Shown here in pieces: positions 14,533 to 26,140 of a stretch of DNA of 64,000 bases. Under the pieces are notes generated by a model. The model did not search any database. It was not told the origin of the DNA and saw only the letters and a list, made by a program, of their open reading frames with translations. Numbering within the stretch: the stretch's first letter is position 1; each line of letters starts with the position of its first letter. The DNA is from Echeneis naucrates. Taxonomy: Eukaryota > Chordata > Actinopteri > Carangiformes > Echeneidae. A program made the translations under genes and the position numbers. The stretch spans positions 19,272,391 through 19,336,390 of the forward strand of contig NC_042519.1 in NCBI RefSeq assembly GCF_900963305.1, read 5' to 3'.

Positions 14533-14644
14533 TGAGGTGGGGGCTGGTGCTAGTGGTGAATGAGTGGAGGCTAAGTTTTAGCCAAAATAAAGTCATATCG
14601 GTGGTCTTACCTGGCTTGGCCGGCTTAGGAGGAGGCTTGGACAT
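7964..14644 (-). CDS. ostf1: osteoclast-stimulating factor 1 (SH3 plus ankyrin repeats)
   Basis: Small cytosolic adaptor with an SH3 domain and ankyrin repeats; the mammalian protein binds Src/SMN-type partners and indirectly promotes osteoclast formation. There are ten coding exons on the minus strand, in transcript order: 14644-14611, 11598-11552, 10679-10629, 10395-10332, 10186-10133, 10024-9917, 9594-9545, 9143-9065, 8869-8771 and 8022-7964. They add up to 645 nt, or 214 residues, the same as human OSTF1. The start [12 protein letters not shown] matches the family. The SH3 core is about residues 13-70 ([15 protein letters not shown], then SDTNWWKG and GLIPSNYG). Ankyrin repeats follow at about 72-168 ([29 protein letters not shown]). 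The acidic tail ends [10 protein letters not shown]. Intron 1 is about 3 kb and holds several microsatellites. The gene shares a divergent promoter with nmrk1. Confidence 0.97.
14038..14081 (+). repeat. (AT)n microsatellite
   Basis: AT dinucleotide run with one A9 interruption, in ostf1 intron 1. Confidence 0.9.
14487..14533 (+). repeat. (GT)n followed by T run
   Basis: Fifteen GT units passing straight into a run of T in ostf1 intron 1, 78 bp from exon 1. Frames called here read Cys-Val or Thr-His repeats. Confidence 0.9.
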
Positions 14645-14729
14645 TTGCAAGAAGAGGTTGGAGAACCGACGCTCGGACTGCAGTGACACACCGATGAGGA
14701 AGTTCAGGCAGGCGGCGGAAAAGTTGGCC

Positions 14730-14741
14730 TGCGCATGCGCA
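14730..14741. promoter_or_regulatory. NRF-1-type site TGCGCATGCGCA
   Basis: A perfect 12-bp palindrome matching the nuclear respiratory factor 1 consensus YGCGCAYGCGCR. It lies 86 bp upstream of the ostf1 start codon and about 640 bp upstream of nmrk1. NRF-1 sites are frequent in core promoters of broadly expressed genes. Confidence 0.7.
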
Positions 14742-15158
14742 AAGCACGGCCTCTCTGTCGATCTATTTATCGATCGATCGATTTATCCGTCTGTCTGTCC
14801 GTTTGCTTTTTATTTTATCGTTTCTGCTATCCGTAGAAAAAAACTCATAAGTTACTTTTTATTCTACCGCTCCACTTAAATACTAAAAGGGATAAATTAA
14901 AATCCATAACTAAAAGTGTTTTGAAGTCTTTTGATAATATTTAAATAGACGACAAGCTGTTAATAATTTTGTGTTCATTTAAATGTTCTTGTATTTTTCT
15001 ATTTAGTTGCATAACATTTTTCATTACTTTACCTTTTTTATACGACAAAACGTTGTTATGTAACGTCATACATTTGCCCATTTTGGTTTTACTTTGTTTT
15101 TTGTTTTTTTTTTTTTTTTTTGTGTTTGTTTTTGTTTTAATCAATGGCAGCTTGTGAG

Positions 15159-15166
15159 TGACGTCA
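15159..15166. promoter_or_regulatory. nmrk1: cAMP response element TGACGTCA
   Basis: A perfect CRE palindrome 218 bp upstream of the nmrk1 start codon in the divergent promoter. CREB/ATF binding is known for this sequence; use here is inferred. Confidence 0.6.
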
Positions 15167-15383
15167 CAAGCCCGACAGCGAATCAGAAGCGTCCGATAGC
15201 GGAAAGGGATTTGTGTTTTGAGTGGAGTAGTTTGAGGTCAAACTGGAAACTTCACTTTGTCTGTCTGCGCAAAAAGAAATTGCTGTTCAGTCTTCCTGTT
15301 GCACTGTCGTTTTTTTTTTTGTTTGTTTTTTGTTTTTTTTTTACAGCACAGAAACTCTGCGTTGAGCAGCACAACAAGCTGAG

Positions 15384-18300
15384 ATGAAGACTCTGGTTGT
15401 AGGAGTAGGCGGGTGAGTACGTCTGCAGGATTGCAAACATCAATGTACAGCCACCACATGAGCTCTCATCACTCCGCATGTCTCAGCTTTATTCTGACGG
15501 CACATCATCCCCCACTTTGACATGCCTCCTGTTCTCCCTGGGCTCCTGCCTGATGACCAGTAACATTGTGCATGCTTATGTTAATGTGTAATGCCACAGG
15601 GAATATAACACAAGCAGCCTTTCCTTCTCAGATATGTAGTAACCTTTATGTTGCCAGTTTGAGATTGAAAGGCTTCTTTGTTGTTTGTTGTTGTTACAAG
15701 GCTGCAGATCACAGAAGACACCAGAAGGTGCGTTAGCCTATATTATTAAATATTATTAAATTAAAATGTTAATTTTGGCCACATAATGCAATACTTTGGT
15801 CAACACGGCCAGCTTGAGGTCAGTAAAGCATGTGACAGCCATGTGGCAACAACAGCAGATAAGAGATAAAATCTCTGTAACAGAGCCCTGACAGTCAAAC
15901 GAAATCACACAATCATCATCACTTTTCACTTTTTAACAATTTGGTGTGACGTTTTAAAGAGAATGTACATACATGCAGTAAATGTGTGATATTGTGTAAA
16001 GTCAGCACAATTAGTAAAAGTTAAGCTGTTATGTATTACATAGACCAAAGAGAGTTTGACACTGATCTTTGAACATACTCTCCAAAAGTTTAGAACAATG
16101 CATGCAGATTGCAAAGATTACAAATAGTATCTGCAATGGGTGGGACATGACCTAGCAAATGTAAATACATTTGCTAAATTTACAATACATTTGCTTTCTA
16201 AATTTCTAGTAGATGAAGCACTTTTAGCTTGACAAAGACCATGTCTGCTGTGAATTTACTGTGTTTGAGCATTTTTCATTGTGTTACAATTTAACAAGAT
16301 ATATAAGGTTTAAATATTACAGCTAATAAATAATGCATTGTTTCCCTGCCAGGATGACCAATGGAGGAAAATCCACCCTTTCCAACAGTCTACACCAGAA
16401 GATACCCAACAGCTGTATCATCGCACAGGATTCATATTTTAAGGTAAACTGTTCTTTAGGACGTGTAATTGCTTTTACGCATGCTGGAAACTGATCACAG
16501 TGGACGTTTTCTCTTCAGGATGACTCTGTGGTACCAGTGGATAATAATGGCTTGAAGCAATATGACAGTAAGGACACTTGATTTGATTCTTTGACGTTCA
16601 ATTTGAGGTTGATTTAAGATTAGTTTCTGATTATATTATGGGCAAACGTTAGGGGTAGGGTTCGGGTTCATTCTGCTGTGTGACCTACTAATTAATTCCA
16701 GATTAAATCATGTCAAAGCAAAACATTTTTGATTCTTTTGTCCATCTGAAAATGGTGGATGGATACAGCGGTTTCACTTAATTTGTCTGTAAACTGGTTT
16801 GCATGAGGTTTGCATGTGGCTAATTTTCAGCAAAGAATCAGAGTAAGAGAAAATATTTCGACATAAGTTCTTTTTTGCCATAATAATTTACAAAGAGAGG
16901 TCTGAGGACCAACATCTAGACCACTTCTCTAAGCTCATCCACATGGTGGCATTATCTGCTGTTCAAGTGATCGATGCTCTTCACATGGACATGATGATGA
17001 GTGATATCAACTCATTGCGGAGAGATCCTGAGTCGTTCCTGAGGCAGCAATGCCAGAAGCTAGAGCCCACGACAATGACAGTCAATACAGAGGTGATTGT
17101 GCTGATAGTGGAAGGATTCCTCATTTTTAACTACAGGTAGGATTTAGTGAAGGTACTGTGTCCACATCAGTCATAAACCCCATGTAACCTGAAACTAACT
17201 TTAAGGAAAATGCAGTTTGATGTGCTGTAAAATTTGCATACATGATTGCAAATCAGCTGGATGCAAATACATTTGTCTACTGATAAGCTTACAATGTATG
17301 TGAGATTCATGCATGGATAGTAAAATTTCAGTGTTCGAAGCAAAAAGTTCTGAGACTTGGCTCAGTTAGTTCAGAAAGTGAAGAACAGGAAGTGGAAGTA
17401 CCACCGCTCTGCATTTAATCTGTAATTGGTAGAAAATTATATTATTCTTTAACTATTCTTTAACTAATATGCTTAAACACACTAAAACTTTTCATTCATT
17501 CAGTTGTGTTTTATCTCATCACACATCCTTTCAAAAACGGGGTTGCAGGCATGATTATCATCCCGATGTCAATCATTGTTTTTGCACTTTAGTTCTAATT
17601 CTCATGAATTATTTCTTTGTTTATGTGTGGCTGTTTTGTTTAGAGTGAATTATCATTTCGTTTGAGAAGCACTGTCCTAACTGTTATGTTCTGATGGATT
17701 GTTTTTATGTGTTCTTACTTGTGCAGGCCTCTGAATGAGATATTTGACAGAAGATACTTCTTGGAAATTCCTTATGATGTCTGCAAAAGGAGAAGAAGGT
17801 GTCAAATTTTATAGTAAAAGAAATCCGTCAGCTTTTATTTTTATGGTCGCGTCGAAATATTTGTATTCTCTATTTTCTCTGCCTTTTAAACCTTTACTGA
17901 ATTTTGTTTCCATTGAGCTGCCAAGAACAACAATATGGAGCAGAAGTCTCCATGTTTTTGCATGAATTGCTGTCTCTCATTGACAGCTTACGGATGTACA
18001 CGCCTCCTGATCCTCCTGGATACTTTGATGGACATGTGTGGCCAATGTACCTCAAAAACCGGCAGGAGATGGAGAGCATGGTGTCTGACATTGGTACGTG
18101 TCCAGTGTGTGCTGATGGGATTAGGTGGTAATTATTTTATTTCAGTTATTTATTAAGTTGAGGCCTGCTGTTACCACTGCATCAGTGTCTCCTTTTTGTT
18201 TTTGGTTTTTTAGTGTTCCTGGATGGGCTCGAGCCAAAAGAGCAGCTGCTAGCTAAAGTGTTTAAAGATGTTTGTGAGGAACTAGAAAGACTCAGAGGTA

Positions 18301-18774
18301 AGCTGCAGTGAGGCTGGAATGTGATTTTTGACTGTCTCGCAACCATTGATAAATAATATAAGTCCTTTGCTGCTGTGAGTGAGCAGCGTTTTAGCTTCTC
18401 ATGCACATTTCCCCGCCGGACATCCATCACTCCCTATAGACGCTGCAGTTTTCCCCCCATCTTGTCTGTATAATTATGGATTTCTTTGAAACAATCACGG
18501 CTGTTAGTTCTGTGAATAATTACATCTTTCAGTGGTGTGGATGTGAAATAAAGCCATCTGCAAACAATATAAAGCCATTCATCATCAAATCAGAAGAAAA
18601 AAATCCCACCAGTTGTGTGTCTTCTTTGCCATTTCAGAGTCTTTTGATGTAAATAGTATGAATATTAATATGACTGCGGAGAAACGGGCCAATGCTTGAG
18701 CTGCTGCTGTTCTATACACACAAGAGTAAATATTACTAATTTGAGTTTGTGTATTTTTTGCAGAGAGAGACTGA
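15384..18774 (+). CDS. nmrk1: nicotinamide riboside kinase 1
   Basis: Phosphorylates nicotinamide riboside to NMN in the cytosolic NAD+ salvage route. Eight coding exons: 15384-15412, 16353-16443, 16519-16567, 16968-17136, 17727-17798, 17987-18093, 18214-18297 and 18764-18774. The total is 612 nt, or 203 residues (human about 199). The start is MKTLVVGVGG. The P-loop GMTNGGKS spans residues 10-17 and is split by intron 1. Other family signatures are IIAQDSYFK, LIVEGFLIFNYRPL, KRRRS and the stretch PPGYFDGHVWPMYL that is typical of NMRK. The Val that follows QYD in human NMRK1 is Met here, formed across intron 3. The final coding exon is only 11 nt and adds the end of R-E-R-D before TGA, so the tail differs from mammals. 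The gene is head-to-head with ostf1. Confidence 0.96.
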
Positions 18775-21100
18775 AATAGTTGGACTGATTTGCTGCTGCC
18801 GTAGGTGTCAGGAAGGTTCCTCCTGAGTTCATGTGAGGCTCAGATCTCTAAAGCCAGTGTTTCATTTGTTTAGCCAGAAATATGCTAATATCTGTTTAAT
18901 ATCTGAAACTTCCAAAAAAAAAAAAAAAAAAAAAAAAAAGCCAATGGATGCTAATTACCTATTGAAGGCATATGAAGAGGGCCAGAATCAGTATGAACCT
19001 GATGTCACTGCCGTTAACGAAGTTTTTGTGATTTGGTGCTTAATAGAGGATGTACATAGGAAACATGTTTTTAATGTTTCTGTTTCATACCTAAATGTAT
19101 TGTCTGCTTTTAAAAATGTTTGGGGGTTTATATCAAAGTCTTTTTTTAACCATTATCATACATATTTATAACCAAATCCATGAAATAGGCATAAATTATA
19201 GAAGACTGTCTCACTTATGTTAAAACATGACATATATTGGATGATAACCATGGCTGCTGCTGTGGTTTGGAGAGCTGTAAATGATTGTTTAATTGATTTA
19301 TCTAGGACTTGACATTGAAGCAGCCACCAGTAACACTTAAGTGTTGACAAATAATTACATCTTTGACGTGAATTTGTCTCCGTCTGGTGGCTAAATGTGC
19401 TAATATGCTGGAGATGTCTAACGACTAGCTATACAATTCCCCGCAACCTAAATACCTGAATACACTAAAATAAAAAACTCTGTTCACCCCTGATTGTTTA
19501 AAAATGAACTGTATACACACTGTAAACACAAAAGTGTACTTTTTCTACTGCAGGGGACATGCAAGTTAAGCCAGTTTATAAATACCACTGTTTAAAATTC
19601 AACTTGTTCAGAAAAAGTAGGGCAGTCCAGATGTACTGACGGTTCCGTAAAAAACAGCAAACAGCAGGTTTTTTTTAATGAAAAGTCACCTGCACGGTAT
19701 AGAAATGATCACAGAAAGGGTTTTTCTGTTCACTGTGTTGGTATCCACTCCGGCATTTGACACAAGGACCAGCCACAGGCTACGGGCAGTGCCAGTTCAA
19801 ATCCCAGTAAGTCAAAAGATCATCATCTATACCGTCAGGGTCACTGGGGGGCTGCAACTATTCACACTCACAGTCAGGCCTTCCTGAAAATGTTACCTTT
19901 CATTAGAATTTCACACACCTGTAAATACGTGTATGGTACATAAATAAATGTACTTTTCACTGCTGTAAATCATTCCAGTAACGTTTCATTATTTAATTTG
20001 GAAACATAACTAGAGTGAACAGCAGCGTTTTACAGAACCAAAACACTACCTGGGACAGAAAGACTTCCTGTTTCGATTGCCATTGTTTCTTCAAGGTAAT
20101 CTTTTGATTTGGTTTGGATCTTGAATTAATTTTTACTGTTAGCTGTTGACATTCACACTGAATCAATCTGAGAAATGAGTGAGTAAAACTCCAGAAGATA
20201 AAAATAATCATATTTATTGTATTTGTATACTTGACTCAAAAATCCACTTAGTAACCATCAATCACGTCTCAAAGTCTTTAAATAATACTGATACTGATAA
20301 GTGGGTGAGTTTTGCTCAGACGTCATTCATCATTTGACCACTCTTACCCAATTCATATAGAAATAATAGTTCTTCCAGTAAATCCATTCTTTCAGTAGTT
20401 TCACTTTTTTTTTATTACAACAATCAGATGTGATGTTGCTTCCCAAAGAAAACACAGAGATGATGGTATCCAAAAATAAAGCAGATTTTTATGAACATCA
20501 GCATTAATTGGAAAAGTTGAAAATAATTTTGCTTAAGTATGGGGATCTGGGGGGTGATAACTCCAATGTTAGTCAGGGGAGGACAGACGGAACAAGATAG
20601 CACTCAAAGTAATTATCCTTTATTGACATTTCTGCAGCCATCTTTCAACCTTTCAAATCCTATAAAAAGCAATGCAACTCATCTTGCATTTTCTTACTTA
20701 AATTTGTTGCACACCAGTTTGAAAGTGTGTTGAATGCAAGCCTGCTGTGTGAACTGAGAGCTAGTTCAGATGCTTTTTTTTTTGCCATTGTTGCAAAACC
20801 ACAACCATGACCCCTGTGCATGACTTTTTCCCTTGCTCGCTAAATAATCAGAATTCCACCAAAAAGTCCGTGCTGCCAGCTCAGTAATTATGTTTACCGC
20901 AGCAGTCAATTTGCACGGCCGGTGTGTGCAGCATGGGAGTGATCATGTAGATCTGGACATTCCTTACTTCCCCGTCGCTGACTATATCCTGTTCTACCAT
21001 GACAGATATAAATTTGCTGCAGCTGCTCTCATAAGTCACTGCTCTATAACAACACGCTGAATTAAGCTTTGACTGGTTGCCTGGAAATTGCAGTGAAAAC
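18775..21100. other. nmrk1 3' UTR and intergenic region before ggh
   Basis: No supported gene. It holds an A run of about 25 at 18915-18939 and possible nmrk1 poly(A) hexamers at 19469-19474 and 19943-19948; I cannot choose between them. The 147-codon minus-strand frame from 21324 down to 20881 lies opposite ggh exon 1 and is not supported. Confidence 0.6.
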
Positions 21101-24100
21101 ATGTCAAACGTGGGATTTTCAGCATTGGCCTGTTTATTCTTTGTCTGTTGCAGCAGAGCTGTGCCGACTCCACTCATCCAGGAGGCTGTGAATGACAGAC
21201 CTGTCATTGGTGAGTGAAATGTGCGATCCGGACTGAATGCTGTCAGAAAAAAAAAAAAAAAAGGACTAAAATATTGCACATTTGTAGCCATATCATCGTT
21301 GAGCTTTCTCCAACGTGTAGTCACAGCTGCTGTGTTTTTCTCCTGCAGGAATTCTCACTCAGTTAGTCACAGATGACGTCATGAAACCATTTGGGAGGAC
21401 CTACATACCTGGGGCTTATGTAAAATACATTGAGTCTGGGGGCAGCAGAGTGATGCCTATCAGGTGAGTCCAGCTCTCTAGAGTCTTGGCTTGTTGCAGT
21501 GTTTATAGCAGTGAAAATTTACTTCACCTTTAATCTGGACTATTCTCATTCTGTTGGCACTTTTTCAAAATATGCAGATATTTTAAAATACCATCTTTAC
21601 AATAAGAGACTTTACTCAGTCATGTGATGAATACTAGGGGGAAGTATGAAGCCAAAAATCACAGTACTTCATTCAAAGTTACGTCACTGAGGAGAGTTGA
21701 TGTTATCGTGGGAAAAAGGACAGACAGATTTCCTGTCAAATGGTTCCTTCAAATCTTTACCTCCATGCTGTCAAAACTATGTGGAATTATCCAGCTCCCA
21801 AGCATGGCTTTTCTTTTGTTTACTCTTGCAGGTTGACTCTTTCTACTGCTGAATATGAAAGTATCTTCAAGAAGATAAACGGGTGAGCCGGAGTATATGA
21901 CCGTAAATGTGTTGGAGGTCTCAGAGGGAAATTATATTCATAAAAGAGATAAATGCCAGCTATTTTTGCTCGTCCCTTCACTGCTCTGACTGCGTGATGT
22001 CCCAACAGACTGCTTTTCATTGGCGGAGCTGTTGATTTGGAGAAATCGGACTATGCCAGGGTTGCAAGGATTTTTTATAAACTTGCTGTGGCGGTATGTT
22101 CTGCTTTTGTTTAATTATCTGTGAATCTTCCTAAATGTTGATGATGATCAGTACTGAATTTATTCAGGTTTCCTTCTGGACCAATCTTGAGTATTTTTAG
22201 AAATCGCATCATTTGAAACGGATGGTTAAACTTTTGACTCCTGATACATTTAAATTTGTTGCTGCTGTTGCACTAACTCTGCTGGAAACCTGCACGCTGG
22301 CTGTAAGTTCCCCAAAAAATTGCCACCAAATTACACCGTTCTCTCTAGGAAACTTTTAAGGAAATTATTAGTGAAAAATGTGCCTGTAAAATAGTTTTAG
22401 TCCCGCCATTTACTGGAAAATCACTTCTCTGCTACACACTGAATGTGATATTGTTTATTGTTTTTATTTTTTGTTGCTTCAGATACGGTGAAATAAAAAA
22501 AGTCTTTGTATCTTTGTGTTTTCCAGGCCAACAATGCAGGGGACTTCTTTCCCATCTGGGGCACGTGCATGGGCATGCAGCTGCTGACTGTGCTGGTGGC
22601 GGGTGAAAATCTGCTGGCAAATACCACAGCCGAGAACATCGCAATGCCCCTCAACCTAACCGCAGGTGGGAGCACACCGCATTGCTCATGTGTGCCTTTT
22701 CAAAGCAGCATTTTTAAATCCAGTCAGTGTCTGGCTGTGCTGCATGTTCTGAATTATACCACTTAGTGTCAGTAAAGCTGCTAATTTTGTAGCTACTGGC
22801 ATCAAATCATATGCAGCTTGCCGTATCGTCACTGTTTGACAAGACCCTGCACTTTAGGAAAGGCTGTTTCTGTTCTTCTTTTATATGAAGTCTGGTTTCT
22901 TCTCCCCTGCAGACGCCTACTCCAGCAGGATGTTTCAGGGTTTCTCAGATGACTTTATGAAGATCTTGACCCAGGAACCTCTGACTGGCAATTTTCACCA
23001 CTACGGACTTACCGTCGAGGTAAAGTGTGGCCTTCTAATGCTACTGTACAATGTGTTTCACTTCCCCTGTGTGGATTTTTCCTCGTTTGTGTGCTTATAC
23101 GTGATGAAACACTCATTCTGGATGAACATCTGCAATCTGCAGATATACTATTGATTCAGTTTTACAGTATTAGTATTATCTGTATGGGTTAATCAGAGTT
23201 GAGTGACTTCTTTGGAACCCCTCAAACTCCCGTTCACACTGCAGAAATGAGTTTGCGGTAATTTGATGAAATACGTAAAGTTTTGGCTGGTATGAAGCTT
23301 GTACGGCCCATATTCTCCAACAAATGTGTCTCTAATTAGATTACCTCAAGTGGCCAGAGGCCAGTCGGCATTCCAGCACAGAAAAAAATGTAGATAGATA
23401 GATGAGGGAAAGCAATGGGTACCTCTGCCCCACAGCTTTAAACTAATTTGTTCGTGTGTTTAGGATATATAACAAAGTGAGGAAAACCTAACTTTGCTGT
23501 TTATTAAGCATATTTCAAAGGACCACACAGTTATTAATGCCAAACGTTCTTACAGACCTTCCAGGAAAATGAAAAGCTGCAGGATTTCTTCACCGTCTTG
23601 TCTACAAATGTTGCTGAGAACAGAGCCCGCTTTGTCTCAACCATAGAAGGTTATACGACTATTTTCACATTAATTTCCACAAGTTAACTACTCTTCTCCA
23701 GTAGTATGGTTGTAGGAATGGCCAGAACAATAATACGCAAAATGTTTTTGGCTTTTGTTTTTGTTTTTTTCCAGCTAAGATATATCCGTTCTATGGAGTA
23801 CAGTGGCATCCGGAGGTGAACCGTTTTCAGTGGCGCAGAAAGCTGAACTTCCCCCACTCCTTTCACGCTGTTCAGTTATCGACTCTGCTGGCTGATTTTT
23901 TTGTCAATGAAGGTACGATGACAAGCACATTATCAATATTAATCAGCATCTTTAGATATTAACGGAGGTCACAGGATATGTGGATTTCTTATTTTTATAT
24001 AGTTATTTTATCAATTTGTTACAGTGCCATGTTTTGTAAGACACGTATTTCACTACATTAATCAGAGAATGAGATATATTTATGTTTACTACATTTACAA

Positions 24101-24384
24101 TTTCTGAACAGATTTTTCCAGTCTATCTGAGATAGCTCATGCGTCGGTGATGTAATATAAAATGACATAAACTGTCATGGAAGAGTTTACTCACATCCAA
24201 TTGAGGTCAGACACAGAGATTATTTTCTGTGGCATTAACGTGTTCTTCACTTCCTCTTTGTTTAGGAAGGAAAAGTTTACATCACTTTGATGATGCTGAA
24301 GAAGAAGCCTCCTCACTCATTTACAGCTACACGCCAGTCTATGCTGGAAACTTCACGGCATACGAGCAAATCTATTTCTTCTGA
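21101..24384 (+). CDS. ggh: gamma-glutamyl hydrolase
   Basis: Lysosomal/secreted cysteine peptidase that removes the poly-gamma-glutamate tail of folates and antifolates. Nine coding exons: 21101-21209, 21349-21463, 21832-21882, 22009-22093, 22527-22665, 22913-23019, 23556-23649, 23775-23912 and 24266-24384. They sum to 957 nt, or 318 residues, the same length as human GGH. The N-terminus ([19 protein letters not shown]) reads as a cleavable signal peptide, followed by RPVIGILTQ. The class I glutamine-amidotransferase fold is visible: the nucleophile in [11 protein letters not shown] (Cys134) and the catalytic His in [12 protein letters not shown] (His245). N-glycosylation sequons include ANTT and NFTA. 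The C-terminus is AYEQIYFF. The intron 7 donor (GAAG/GTTATA) is a weak match to consensus, but the frame continues correctly into exon 8. An AATAAA lies 270 bp past the stop. Confidence 0.97.
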
Positions 24385-24653
24385 GTTCCTCCGGTGACTT
24401 TTGTGTGGCTTTGTGTGTATCCATGTACAAAATGAAACTTTACTCACAGTTTACTGCCTAGCGTAACATTTCAGCCCTAAACTGCGCTCATAAATTCTGC
24501 TGATTTTAATCACAAGGCCTCGAAACCAAAGTTTGATTGTAGCAATGTGTGCTGACTCATTCCACATTTTTATTACACTGATGAGAAGTTCCTGTACCAG
24601 TATTTTTTTTTTTTTTACAATTTGCTGATATAATTTTTGAATACCTTCAGCTC

Positions 24654-24659
24654 AATAAA
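24654..24659 (+). terminator. ggh: poly(A) signal AATAAA of ggh
   Basis: Canonical hexamer 270 bp after the ggh stop codon, the first good one in a short 3' UTR. Confidence 0.7.
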
Positions 24660-25180
24660 GAAAAAAAAAGGATTTGACACAACTGTCTCACATCACTCCT
24701 TATTTATTAGATGTTGCAAATGATTATTTCAGATTTCTATCACACTGTCTTTCTCAGCCGATTGGGTTTAGTTATCATGGAAACATGGATGTTAACATTT
24801 CCAGTTTCCTGAACAATTTAAGCACTTTTCATCAATGCCGCCTTATAATGGGAGACAACTTTGAAATATTTATCCTCATAAAGGGGAAAGAATTGTTATT
24901 GAGTAGTTCGTAAATCTAACTCAGCTCTCAAAAGATGAAATGCCCAATAATGTGGTAATCCTGTTTCATAAATGTAATAATATGAGTGAACTTTTAGCCC
25001 CTTATTTATTCAACTCATTATTTTAATTTAGAAGAACTTGCATTTATGAGATCTGAAATTTGAAACTATATAATTTTTAGTTTAGTCAAACTGAATCCCT
25101 TAAACTATTAATCAATCATCAGAGAAGTTGTTAGTTATGTGATGTTATCTGAATTACAAAAATGTCTGCCAATGCCTGAT

Positions 25181-25264
25181 TTATGCCCCGGGGGTCTATC
25201 AGAGGGAGAATACGGCCCTGTGAGAAAGAACACATGGACTCACAACCATTAAGTCTTACCACTT
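25181..25264 (+). repeat. diverged direct repeat, copy A
   Basis: About 84 bp that aligns with 25512-25594 at roughly 70 percent identity by eye. Shared landmarks are TTATG, CAGAGG, GGCCCTGT, AGAAA, GGACTCA, CATTAA and the terminal CACTT. I do not recognise the family. Confidence 0.6.
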
Positions 25265-25481
25265 ATTTCCTTCCTAGAAGAACTACCTCATAAAACATAA
25301 CATTTTAAATACTAGGCGATGGTTACGGTGGTGACCACCAGGAGAAAACACACACCAGGCAGTCTCAATGCATTCTTTGGTATTTCTGATTGAAACAACT
25401 AATCAGTCAACAGAAAAGGTGCTCCTTATGTTAATTGAATAATTAAATACAGAGGAGAGGAAAAGAAAGTGGGCCAATGGA

Positions 25482-25503
25482 GGGGGGGGGGGGGGGGGGG
25501 GGG
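25482..25503 (+). repeat. (G)22 homopolymer
   Basis: An uninterrupted run of 22 G on the plus strand. It can form intermolecular or slipped G-quadruplexes and is a likely site of sequencing length error. Confidence 0.9.
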
Positions 25504-25511
25504 TGGCTGTT

Positions 25512-25594
25512 TTATGGCCTGGGGCCCCTCAGAGGAATAAGATGGCCCTGTCAGAAATAAGACTTGGACTCATTGTCATTAAATCTTGGCACTT
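25512..25594 (+). repeat. diverged direct repeat, copy B
   Basis: Second copy of the repeat at 25181-25264, in the same orientation and offset by about 331 bp. It starts right after a 22-base G run and ends at the edge of the GC-rich rnf122 promoter. Confidence 0.6.
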
Positions 25595-25599
25595 CTGCC

Positions 25600-26140
25600 C
25601 CTTCACGGACCACCCGGTTACCTGGCGGTGATCACACCCCGGTCCGGGGCGGACCCGGATTGGTCCCCGTCGGTCGTCCCCCTTTAAAGGGGCGGGAGCA
25701 GGAAGATCCGAGCGAGTGCTCCAGTTCTTCAGCCTCGGTCACAGATGTTGGAGCTGCCGGGGATTCACAGTCCGGTCCGGTCTGATCTGGTCTGGTAACC
25801 CCGAAAAGAGGTCCGATCCACCACGTCGGCGCCCGAAGCAAGAAAACCGCATCCAACCTTTTTGGACCTGCCGGCACCCGTCAGCGCCTGAATCTGAATA
25901 ATGTGACCCAAACCTCCGTTAACTTTGGCGTTTTCTGATCGTCTTTACTATTATTATTTATTTTATTTTATTTATATGTTTATTTATTTATTTATTTTTT
26001 TTTTTTTTTACGAAGGTGCTATCGTGCTTAGCCACCGTTCACACCGATCACCGGCTCCTGCCCGCCGCCGACGTCCACCCTCCTCCGGCGGCCGCAGCTT
26101 GTTGGTAAACACGGATCGGAGGACTCCCTCTGGCGCATTG
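25600..26140 (+). promoter_or_regulatory. rnf122: rnf122 promoter and 5' UTR (GC-rich)
   Basis: A GC- and CpG-rich stretch in otherwise AT-rich surroundings, directly upstream of the rnf122 start codon. In order it holds an inverted CCAAT box (ATTGG, 25659-25663), a TTTAAA TATA-like box (25683-25688) and a GC box (GGGGCGGG, 25689-25696). These are spaced like a core promoter about 450 bp before the ATG. A TTTA-rich tract at 25950-26009 interrupts the GC-rich sequence. Short frames in this interval are not supported as genes. Confidence 0.55.

Larger units (their letters stand above)
11599..14610 (-). other. ostf1: ostf1 intron 1
   Basis: A 3-kb intron with no convincing exon. It holds an (AT)n tract at 14038-14081, an imperfect CAC/ACC trinucleotide run at 14178-14208 and a (GT)n run at 14487-14516 that passes straight into a T run to about 14533. 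Short frames over these repeats are repeat artefacts. Confidence 0.8.
14645..15383. promoter_or_regulatory. divergent (bidirectional) promoter region ostf1 / nmrk1
   Basis: The 739 bp between the two start codons, which point away from each other. It contains a perfect NRF-1-type palindrome near the ostf1 end and a perfect CRE near the nmrk1 end, plus a short GATC/ATCG repeat (about 14759-14783) and a T-rich stretch. From memory, human OSTF1 and NMRK1 on 9q21 are also adjacent and divergent, which supports a conserved shared promoter. Transcription start sites cannot be placed from sequence alone, and 5' UTRs take up part of this interval. Confidence 0.75.

Noticed and set aside
14358-14879. 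173-codon plus-strand frame opposite ostf1 exon 1
   Set aside because: Built on the GT repeat (Cys-Val) and T run (poly-Phe), and antisense to a real exon.
598-15728. Identical 16-mer AGAAGACACCAGAAGG in a mapkapk5 exon and nmrk1 intron 1
   Set aside because: One such match is about what chance gives in 64 kb, and the flanks do not align.
19740-19810. tRNA B-box-like GTTCAAATCCC downstream of nmrk1
   Set aside because: No matching A box or cloverleaf could be folded; at most a very old SINE scrap.
20881-21324. 147-codon minus-strand frame
   Set aside because: It lies antisense to ggh exon 1 and its flanks, includes a poly-Phe run from an A homopolymer, and shows no domain.
21373-21380. TGACGTCA CRE in ggh exon 2
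   Set aside because: It falls in conserved coding sequence (TDDVM), so the codons explain it.
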